From the NCBI GenBank assembly GCA_949592205.1, contig CATIUR010000004.1, positions 99,006,837 to 99,070,836 of the forward strand: a DNA stretch of 64,000 nt. Direction: 5' to 3'. The translations under genes were made by a program, and so were the position numbers. Below are positions 34,201 through 41,398 of the stretch, in pieces. Below the pieces are notes generated by a model, which was not told the origin of the DNA, searched no databases, and was given only the letters and a program-made list of their open reading frames with translations. The stretch is from Helichrysum umbraculigerum (Eukaryota; Streptophyta; Magnoliopsida; Asterales; Asteraceae). How positions within the stretch are numbered: the stretch's first letter is position 1; each line of letters begins with the position of its first letter.

Positions 34201-35683
34201 TTCGGGTTCTCATGCAAGAAATGATATTTATTCTCGTCCCACCGGTCTCCCCTTGTATGCTCAAAGTTCCACCGGTGACGAGAGGAATGCGTACAATTTT
34301 CTCGAAACAAACGATTTCGGCTCGGTGCTTGGATAACCAATCCATACCGACGATGATGTCAAAGCTGCCGATTTCGACAGGTATTAAGTCAATGGGAAAG
34401 AGCTCGTTAGCTAAGTTCAGAGTGCAATTAGGTATCACACTGTCGGCCTCAATAAGTTTTCCGTTTGCCAATTCTATAGTGTACTTAGAATCTAAGGCAA
34501 TAGGTGTAGTGTCAAGTAGTTGATAGAACTCATCAGAAATAAAGCTTTTATCAGCACCAGTATCGAATAATACGGAAGCAGTCAAGTTGTTGAGAAGGAA
34601 CGTACCCGTGACCACATTCGGGTCTTGACGGGCTTCCCCAGATTTCAGCACAAAAGCTCTTCCTCGAGCATTGTTGTTGTTCCTGTTGTTGTTGTTCAGT
34701 TTCGGGCAGTCTTTCTTGAAATGCCCCGTACCGTTGCACCCATAACAAGTCTTTGGTGCAGAGGCGTTGGTGTCAGTGGTGTTTGATCTACAGTCCCTAG
34801 CCAAGTGTCCAAATCTCTTACACTTGCTACAGGGACACGAACCGAAGTGGTGTCGTTGGCACCTTGAGCAATAGGGCTTGGTTCCCTTGTACGCCCCCTT
34901 GTCATCAGTATTGGAGGTGTAGGCTTTAATGGTTTCAGGTTTCTTGTGTTGGTGGTTGTTGTGGTTGTCGGACCATTTTCTTTTGTTGCTGTTGGAGGAT
35001 GGAGTGGGTGGTTCTGGGTCCTCATTCATGGCTAAAAGTTCATGGGCCAACCGGATGGCACCATGAAGAGTGGTTTGTTTTGATGAGGCGACATTTCCCC
35101 GGACAGGTTCCGGGAGGCCGCGGATATACTTCTTGATCTTTTCGGGTTCAGTACCCGCCATGGTTGGGCGAAGGACGGTGAGTTGTTGGAATCGGGTGGT
35201 GTATCCAACGATATCAGTTCCTTGCACTTTCAAGTTCCAGAACTCTTCGTCCAGCTTGTATAGTTGTTCGGCCGGGCAATACTCATCGGTGAGCATTTTC
35301 TTTAGATCCTCCCAAGGGAGTAGATAAGCGGTATCAATACCCACAGACTGGGTATAGGAATTCCACCACGAGAGGGCACCATCTTCGAGGGTGCAGGTGG
35401 AGAATTTGACTTTATCGTCCTCCGCACATTTACTGATGCGGAAAACGGATTCCATCTTTTCGAACCATCTGATAAGTCCGATGGCTCCTTCGGTCCCCTT
35501 GAAGCTCAAGGGTTTGCAGTTTTGGAAATCCTTGTATGAACAAGGTTTAGCAGCAGAGGTTTCAGCGGCATCGCTGTTTCTTGTGGAACCTGGTGGAGTA
35601 TTCCGAGCTAAGGCTTCAGTAACAGCCTGAGTTATAAGAGAGGTAATCTGGGCATCGGTGTATGGTCGTGTCTTTGGCGGCAT
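31274..35683 (-). CDS. gag-pol: Gag-pol polyprotein of element 3 (gag, PR, RT, RNase H, IN, chromodomain)
   Basis: This is a single 1469-residue frame with no stop. Gag covers about residues 1-350, with CCHC-type fingers at roughly 275-335 (CSRCQRHHFGSC, CSKCKRFGHLARDC, CYGCNGTGHFKKDC). The protease motif DTGAD starts at D374. Reverse transcriptase has FIDD with aspartates at 710 and 711. RNase H has YCDAS with D857. Integrase has an HHCC zinc segment (about 1040-1085) and D1116, D1177 and E1213, an exact D-x35-E. The C-terminus from about 1411 (EPMEIMDREV...VKVRWNSRRGPEFTWERED) is a chromodomain, the mark of chromoviruses, thought to direct insertion into heterochromatin. The start follows an acceptor-like TTTTATTGAAGAATCATG. 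Because gag and pol are in one frame, processing probably relies on the protease alone. The order RT-RNase H-IN marks it as Ty3/gypsy. All catalytic residues looked for are present. Confidence 0.96.
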   Translation of the reverse strand: MPPKTRPYTDAQITSLITQAVTEALARNTPPGSTRNSDAAETSAAKPCSYKDFQNCKPLSFKGTEGAIGLIRWFEKMESVFRISKCAEDDKVKFSTCTLEDGALSWWNSYTQSVGIDTAYLLPWEDLKKMLTDEYCPAEQLYKLDEEFWNLKVQGTDIVGYTTRFQQLTVLRPTMAGTEPEKIKKYIRGLPEPVRGNVASSKQTTLHGAIRLAHELLAMNEDPEPPTPSSNSNKRKWSDNHNNHQHKKPETIKAYTSNTDDKGAYKGTKPYCSRCQRHHFGSCPCSKCKRFGHLARDCRSNTTDTNASAPKTCYGCNGTGHFKKDCPKLNNNNRNNNNARGRAFVLKSGEARQDPNVVTGTFLLNNLTASVLFDTGADKSFISDEFYQLLDTTPIALDSKYTIELANGKLIEADSVIPNCTLNLANELFPIDLIPVEIGSFDIIVGMDWLSKHRAEIVCFEKIVRIPLVTGGTLSIQGETGGTRINIISCMRTRKYLRKGYQAILAHVMEKKSVGKRLEDVPIVRDFPEVFPEDLPGLPPPRQVEFSIDLVPGAAPVARAPYRLAPSELQELSTQLQELLDKGFIRPSSSPWGAPVLFVKKKDGSFRMCIDYRELNKLTVKNRYPLPRIDDLFDQLQGSSFYSKIDLRSGYHQLRVRDEDIPKTAFRTRYGHYEFQVMPFGLTNAPAVFMDLMNRVCKPYLDKFVIVFIDDILIYSRTEQEHAQHLKTILELLKHEELYAKFSKCEFWMQTVQFLGHVIDNQGIHVDPSKIEAIKCWQAPTTPTEVRQFLGLAGYYRRFIENFSKIALPLTALTQKEKKFDWTDQQESAFQLLKQKLCSAPILSLPEGNDDFVVYCDASHQGLGCVLMQRDKVIAYASRQLKVHEKNYTTHDLELGAVVFALKIWRHYLYGTKCTIFTDHKSLQHIFDQKDLNMRQRRWVELLTDYDCEIRYHPGKANVVADALSRKERVKPLRVRALGMTIHNDLINQTLTAQLEALKPENLTNETLRGMDKQFETKPNGAKYFSNRIWLPSFGNLRDLVMDEAHKSKYSIHPGADKMYHGIKEMYWWPNMKSDIATYVGKCLTCSKVKAEHQKPSGLLQQPEIPQWKWEQITMDFITKLPKTSNGCDTIWVIVDRLTKSAHFLAIKETDKMERLTRIYLKEIVSRHGVPISIISDRDARFTSRFWQSLQKSLGTRLDMSTAYHPQTDGQSERTIQTLEDMLRACVVDFGKNWENHLTLCEFSYNNSYHTSIKAAPFEALYGRKCRSPICWTEVGDTQLTGPEIIHETTEKIISIQNRLKAARDRQKSYADVRRKHLEFQVGDKVLLKVAPWKGVIRFGKRGKLNPRYIGPFEILEKIGPVAYRLQLPAELSNVHNTFHISNLKKCLSDETLIIPLDEIQIDDKLHFVEEPMEIMDREVKQLKQSRIPIVKVRWNSRRGPEFTWEREDQMRQKYPHLFPDNAPTVQSS

Positions 35684-35968
35684 GATTCTTCAATAAAAGA
35701 AATGAAGATACATGAGATTTTTGTAAGAGAAATTGCATTTATTTCAGATGTACATGTATAAAGATGGTAATACATAACATCAATATGAAAAAGGATTATG
35801 GCAATTAATATGAGTTGAAATAGCAAGAAATACTTGATAGATGATACGAGTTCAAAGGTTACATCCTACAGATGTATTACAAAAGGTGTCGGGAATTATT
35901 ACATCCGACCGAAACATAGAGTAGTGCTTAGATAGTTACTAGATTACAGGATAAAGACTACACTAGTT
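35684..35968 (-). other. Element 3 gap between coiled-coil ORF and gag
   Basis: This 285-base non-coding leader segment ends (minus strand) in a polypyrimidine TTTCTTTTATTGAAG just before the gag start, which resembles a 3' splice site. Confidence 0.5.
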
Positions 35969-36454
35969 TTAACGTAGATTAATTTGTTCCATCATCGTGA
36001 CAAGACGGTCCACAGTGTTTGCAAGTCTGCTAGCTTGTCGGGCGTTGTCTTCGGCTAGTGCTAGTCGTTGTGTTAGTCCGCGCGCATACTCTTCTGCCTC
36101 AAGTGAGCGCTGCACACATTCATCCATCCTTTGTTGCAGAAGGGCATTTTCCACCCTTATTTCTATAATTTGGTTGCGAAGGACATCCATGTTGTTGTTT
36201 GTGGTTTCTAGGTCGTCGGAGACTTCTTCTATGCGTTCGAGGGATGTAAGTCTCCAGTTTTCGTTTGTTTCCTGCAACACGACATCCAGGGTGCGAAGTC
36301 GTTGCTCGTGTTGGTTCACCCTAGCGGCTAAGGCCGGCAAGGTAGAGTGAGTGGAGTACGGGCCAGCTCGAGGCAACCTAGCGTTCCTCCTTGCTACCCT
36401 TGGGTTCTGCGACCCGGATTGAGAACGAGATGAATTGGATGGGATGTTTGCCAT
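35969..36454 (-). CDS. Element 3 extra ORF upstream of gag: coiled-coil protein
   Basis: This 161-residue protein lies between PBS and gag. It begins MANIPSNSSRS, then a basic stretch RVARRNARLPRAGPYS (about residues 19-34), then about 110 residues with heptad-like leucine/valine/isoleucine spacing (ALAARVNQHEQRLRTLDVVL ... RLVTMMEQINLR), predicting a long coiled coil. There is no zinc finger, signal peptide or membrane segment. Element 4 has a homologue in the same place (51720-52214), with the start MAN.P.NSSRS, the basic motif RVARRN.RLPRAGPYS and the end (L)NLR all kept, so it is under coding constraint. Its start codon follows a TACTAAC...TTTGTCTCAG sequence, a textbook branch point and 3' splice site. 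Function is unknown; an RNA-binding oligomer is a reasonable guess. Confidence 0.8.
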   Translation of the reverse strand: MANIPSNSSRSQSGSQNPRVARRNARLPRAGPYSTHSTLPALAARVNQHEQRLRTLDVVLQETNENWRLTSLERIEEVSDDLETTNNNMDVLRNQIIEIRVENALLQQRMDECVQRSLEAEEYARGLTQRLALAEDNARQASRLANTVDRLVTMMEQINLR

Positions 36455-36617
36455 TTCTGAGACAAAGCGTTAGTAAGATGAGGCTAATATATATACATAT
36501 ATCATAACCAGCCTAGTGTCTAGCACGTATCAAGTAATGGTCCGGTTCTCTCGTAGTCAGAGTCAACTATCGTATCCCTGTTCAATATAATTATTTCAGA
36601 TCTTACATCATCTTTCC

Positions 36618-36654
36618 TTAATTATACATAGTTGATCAAGCTATGTTAAATTAA
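36618..36654 (-). other. DIS-like leader hairpin (element 3)
   Basis: On the minus strand, TTAATT/AATTAA and ACATAG/CTATGT enclose the loop CTTGATCAA, keeping the TGATCA palindrome although a loop base differs from elements 1 and 2. Confidence 0.6.
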
Positions 36655-36758
36655 AGTTGTATGCTGTAATTCCTGAACTAGTCATGTCTAATAAGAGAAT
36701 ACTGCCTAACAGTCATAGTCTAGGCCCACTAAATGCAACCTAGTTCACTATAACCTTA

Positions 36759-36771
36759 GGCTTTGATACCA
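36759..36771 (-). promoter_or_regulatory. Element 3 primer-binding site, one mismatch
   Basis: On the minus strand it reads TGGTATCAAAGCC, three bases from the 5' LTR. It differs from the canonical site at one base (A for G). Confidence 0.85.
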
Positions 36772-36774
36772 ATC

Positions 36775-39145
36775 TGTAACACCCCCAAATTTAACGGTTT
36801 GCGGAAGCATACATTGGGTGTTACTAATCAATATACACAGCACAAGATTAATAGTAAACGACCTCTAAATGAGACGTTTATAAAAGGTTTCATAAATAAT
36901 AATCGTTTGAAAACCGTAGGTTTTCGTATACAAAAAGTAGTTCCCTAGAGTTCACGCGTATAGCGGGAGATTCTATTACATAATCGTAGTTACAAAAGAT
37001 AATGCCAAAGAATCTCCGTTAAATGCAGTTTGGAAATCATGCGACTCTAGCTAGTAATCCTGGAGTGATCCTACTCCGTATGTGTACCTGAGATACAAAG
37101 CTAAAAAGTGTCAACCAAAAAGGTTGGTGAATCTCACAGGTTTAGTAATAAGTAAGTGTTATGAACCACAAGTATGTACCAGTATTGCTATCAAGCAAAG
37201 TAAGTAAATCAGTTAATCAGTACAGTGCCATGAGCTCATAAGTTGAAGCTTGACCGTGTAGTGTGAAATGAATCACGTACCCCCGTGAGTGCTATCCGCA
37301 CACTCATATGTAACAAATACTAATATGTCTGTTTCTACGTGTAAATCAGTACGTGGTGGCGCTACCACCCCAGACAGGGATTGTCAGTCCCAAATGGATC
37401 CATTTACTAGTACTCGCGCTTAAGACCATAACTAACAACTTACGATAAGGAGGCTTTCAGTGGATAAAAGTAACTCATGCGTTTGTTTGTAATCAGTAAT
37501 GTTTTCAGTTCAGTACATTGTGTTCATGCGTAAAACAGTTGCTAAGTATCTCACCCCAAAGTATAAAACAGTAAAAGTGGGGCTGTAAGACTCACCTGAG
37601 TCGAGCAGGGGTAAATAGCAAGTAGTAGTAAATCAAGTAGGTTCTCCGAACCCGTAACCTTCTAGTGCCTAAACACGTAAGGTTAAGTAAGTAGATGTCT
37701 CGCAAGACCATCTAGGCTAGTTGTTCATACCCCGTTGTGTTTAACGTTGGTTCGTTCACGTTCGTGTCAGAGTATATACGGCCCGTTGGTGATTTGTTAT
37801 AATTAAGGTTTTATCGTTCATAACGCAATTTAGAGTATTGTAATAGAACAGTATGTTCTATGATGTTTGTTACGTCGTAGGGTATAAGTATTGGAAGTTG
37901 TATAAGTTCGACACTTAGTGCAAAAATAGTTGAAAGTCTACTGCTTTGTGCGACACTTCATAGCGTCACTTAAGGTTTAGGCGACACTTAGGAAGTGTCG
38001 CATAAAATCGCGAAATATAAGTTCAGGGCGTCACTTAGGGAAGTGACGCATAAGGTGGCGGCACTTAGGCAGTGACGGTAACAAGTGTCGGTTTAAGGTT
38101 CTAGGCGTCACTAGAGTAGTGTCGGGCAAGAGTGTCGTATAAAATTAGATTTCGATCATAGGCGTCACTAAGGCAAGTGACGCTAGTAGTGACGGATATT
38201 GAAAATGCGTCACTTAGGTAGTGACGGGAAAAGAGGACTTATGCGACACTTAGTCAGTGTCGCACGAAGTGACGCATATCTGGGTTCATCAGTGCGTCAC
38301 TTACGTCTGATTGACGGATTTTGAGCCAAAAACATGTTTTCGGGTTTCCGTTTGGTCCGATTCTTTTACCCAACCCTTATATGAACATAACAAGCCTATC
38401 AAAACCATAAACTAGTAAAAATGATCAAAAACGAGAGATGTCGGGATTTGTCGGAAACTTACAAAGTGTCGGATTGAAAATCCGAAAAGGTAGAAGTGTA
38501 GATCGTCGCGAGGTGGTCGTTTATTTCCAAAGGGGCTTGAAGATCCGAGGTCGTTTAGTATGTTTATTTTGCGATTTTCGTTGATTTTTGGTTTGTGGTT
38601 TTTGAGAGAAAAGAAAAGGAGGAGAGAGAGAGAGAATAAAGAATGAAAGAAAATGGGTGGAGGTGGGAGGTTAAATCCCCACTTTCGCCCCGCGTTCCCG
38701 CTCCGTGCGGTGTTCGTTTGCTCCGTCATTTAAACGTTAAATATTTATTTTACGCGTTTAATTATATTTATAAATCACAATCTTGTTCAATGATTTATTT
38801 AACTTATTTCCTTAAACCTTTAATAGGTTAGATTAATTTTAATCACTTTTGTTTTTAAAATCGTGTACGTTTTATTCGAGTAGTACAAGTCAGTTATTAA
38901 CTATTATAAAATAGCATTTCAGTTATAATTGCGTTATTTTAGTTTATAACATTTGTTCACCAACGTCCGTGTTAATCGAATAGAATTTCATTCTATTTAA
39001 GTTGCGCACGATTTAATCAAATCGCAAAGTTGTATATATTAACCAACATATAATCCGATACATAAATTAGCCTAACTCAGAACTAATTACATGTATTAAC
39101 AAAGAGTTAGGCGCTAATACTAGCCCTAATTTGGCGGTTGTTACA
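36775..39145 (-). repeat. Element 3, 5' LTR (right)
   Basis: It is 2371 bp, collinear with the left LTR at a constant offset of 7905, with no difference seen in the parts compared. It carries its own palindromic array (37950-38305), donor-like signals (37590-37598 and 38457-38462 on the minus strand) and a CT-rich leader at 38545-38635. Confidence 0.92.
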
Positions 39146-39150
39146 GATGA

Positions 39151-39898
39151 GCTGAAGAAAATGCTCAAGGATGAGTATTGTCCTAGGGATGAGATTCAAC
39201 AGCTTGAGGCGGAATTCTGGAATCTCTCCACTCAAGGGAATGACATTGCTGGCTACTCTTCTCGATTCAATCAGTTAACACACCTGTGCCCATCTATGGT
39301 TGATACGGAATCCAAACGAATTGAGCGCTATGTCTGGGGACTTCCTCCACAAATTCAGGGAATGGTTACTTCGTCAAACTCTCCCACATTTCATGGTACA
39401 GTACGTATGGCACACAAACTAATGGCACAAATGGTTCGTCAAGGAACCGCTGGCGACAAAACTACTGGAAACAGCTCGGGAGATAACAAGAGGAAAGGTG
39501 ATGGAAGCTCTGGAAATCAGAGCCAAGCTAACAAGAAGTCTGCAACTGCTCAGGCCAACACCTCTGAATCTGATGACAAGAAAGAGTATAAGGGAAGAAA
39601 GCCCTATTGTTCTAAGTGCAAGCTTCATCATGATGGTCTGTGTCCTTGCACCAAATGCAAGCGATTTGGACATCTGACTAAGGACTGTAAAGCAACCACC
39701 ACTGGTACCGACACCTCTGCACCCAAAACCTGCTATGAGTGCAATGGTACTGGGCATTTCAAGAGAGATTGCCCAAAACTGAAGGATAAAAACAACAACG
39801 CCGCTAAGGGCAGATTCTATGTACTTAATGCTGAAGGTAATCACCAGAACCCTAGACTTATTGACTTACTCAACACGGGTACGTACATTCCCGGATAA
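39151..39898 (+). pseudogene. gag: Gag of element 2, C-terminal part
   Basis: It continues ELKKMLKDEYCPRDEIQQLE in frame from 28869. The zinc fingers CSKCKLHHDGLC, CTKCKRFGHLTKDC and CYECNGTGHFKRDC are present. It ends NPRLIDLLNTGTYIPG, matching the end of element 1 gag (NPRLCDLLNPGTLIL). Both stop just before the place where relatives enter the protease. No stop or frameshift other than the element 3 insertion was found. Confidence 0.9.
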
Positions 39899-39959
39899 CC
39901 AAACTGCATCTGTATTACTTACTTGAATAGGTACTATTACTGCTTAGTACTTTATGTGT

Positions 39960-39993
39960 TTCCTTAGATTCTAAGTACAAATAGAATAAGGAA
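39960..39993 (+). other. Post-gag hairpin (element 2, copy 1)
   Basis: TTCCTT/AAGGAA and ATTCTA/TAGAAT stack around the loop AGTACAAA, with a 2-base AG bulge, 62 bases after the gag stop. Compared with element 1 (ATCCTA/TAGGAT), a T-to-C change on one side is matched by A-to-G on the other. Confidence 0.55.
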
Positions 39994-40811
39994 ATTGGCG
40001 AACTATTTCAGATAGACAGTATGAAACCGATGGAATCGGTAATACATACAAGTATGATTAGGCTATTATGGGATATTGGTATATATACATACGTAGGCCT
40101 AGACTACGTACTACTCACTAGGCTATTATATACTGGATGTATAGGAATAGGCCTTTACTCGATGATTCCCTTGAGATTATCTACACCATTATAAACGACA
40201 AACATAGCTGCTACAATGTCCTTTGATACGAATATCGGGACTCTGTTTTAAACTGCTACTGTCTACAAAATTTTTATGTTTACAACGTACTCCGTCGTAC
40301 TGTTAGGCGAACCCTAGGAAAATCATTTTCAACAATTTTAACATGCTTTTACCCCGAAACTTTTCATGAATTCTGTTTTTGAATAGATTTTGGTAAACAA
40401 GATTTCAAAACATTGTCGCTGAAAAAAAAAAAAAAAAAAAAAAATTCAACCAAACTATTTATTGATTAAAGTTTTCATCAAACTTCCAAATTTTCAATCG
40501 ACTTTCACTGTCAAAATTTTCTGACAAATGTGCTTTAACAAACATGTCGCAAAATTTTTTTACGAAATGTTTTAAAGAACTTTCAAAACTTCAAAACCGT
40601 TCAAACTTGCTTACTGTACACAACTTTATACAAGATTTCAAACTTTGAATGGTCAACAAAATTACACAGTACACAATGACTTCCTTGCTGTTATAGGAAC
40701 AAAACTTACCAGAATCTGAATAGGGATGCGATTATGGTAACTCGCTAGCAACCTATCTGCTTTCATACTACTTACTTGATAAACTTTACTTGCTACTTGA
40801 TACTTGTTAGG

Positions 40812-40852
40812 TTTTCCCTAGATTCTAAGTACACTAAAGAGTTAGGGGAAAA
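40812..40852 (+). other. Post-gag hairpin (element 2, copy 2)
   Basis: TTTTCCCTA pairs with TAGGGGAAAA (one bulged G) around GATTCTAAGTACAC. It keeps the loop word but has a different, still complementary stem. Confidence 0.5.
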
Positions 40853-41363
40853 TGACAATTTAGATTCTATAGTTTATATATGAGACGAGGTTTGGCTTGC
40901 ATAAGTATTGGGATAACAAATCCTACATTGTTTTATACCGGAAAACATACCGGTTAATATTTTTATATATACAATGGGTCACATTTCATATAAAGCTAAT
41001 GTAGGCTAAACATTTCGTTTCTGTATGAGATTGATAGAGTCTAAGGTGGGCTACTAGTGTAAAATGTAGCTGTACTCTAGCAATTGGCTAAACGACAAAC
41101 TTTGTCCTACCGACAAAACAATCAAGGATTTACTGAATTACTTTAGGCTACTAGTACACATTGTAGCTACTCCCTAGTGATCGACTGGACTGATCATGTA
41201 GGCACAATAGTCAAAACATCTCGAAACTTCATTTCGAATTTCTTAGTTGCCGGAAGGGCACTAGTTCAACAAGGGGAGATAGACAACTCTAGATAGGTGT
41301 TGTCAGACTTACATAGATAACACGCGAACTATAACTTGAATACAACGATAAATACTACGAACA

Positions 41364-41398
41364 AATTTTGGGACGAAATTCTCCTAACAAGGGGAGAA
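41364..41398 (+). promoter_or_regulatory. Element 2 PPT and adjacent hairpin
   Basis: AATTTTG and CGAAATT flank GGA (one G-U pair in RNA), five bases before the PPT AACAAGGGGAGAA (41386-41398), which abuts the 3' LTR. Confidence 0.78.

Larger units (their letters stand above)
28870..39145 (-). mobile_element. Element 3: complete, apparently autonomous Tekay-type chromovirus
   Basis: The element is 10276 bp, flanked by GATGA at 28865-28869 and 39146-39150. Its LTRs are 2371 bp each. On the minus strand the order is PBS (36759), leader hairpin, a coiled-coil ORF (36454), an intact 1469-residue gag-pol (35683) and a PPT (31241). LTR-internal ORFs at matching offsets are identical, so this is the youngest layer of the nest. 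It has everything known to be needed for replication and could supply enzymes to elements 1 and 2; activity itself is not shown by sequence. Confidence 0.93.
39899..41363 (+). other. Element 2 post-gag non-coding region
   Basis: No ORF is present. It holds two hairpin motifs (39960-39993, 40812-40852) and a 23-base A run (40422-40444). The part at about 40190-40690 resembles the pre-gag leader of element 1 (10370-10730), ending with an acceptor-like GCTGTTATAGGAACAAAAC. What follows may be the ruin of a second ORF like that of element 1. Confidence 0.6.

Noticed and set aside
34055..34340. Plus-strand ORFs opposite gag-pol of elements 3 and 4 (for example 34055-34336, 35070-35327, 50964-51239)
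   Set aside because: They are shadows of the strongly coding minus-strand frame with no motif of their own.
40422..40444. 23-base A run in element 2 as the tail of a retroposed gene or LINE
   Set aside because: No target duplication or gene body lies beside it, and flanking sequence matches the element 1 leader on both sides. It is a homopolymer expansion.
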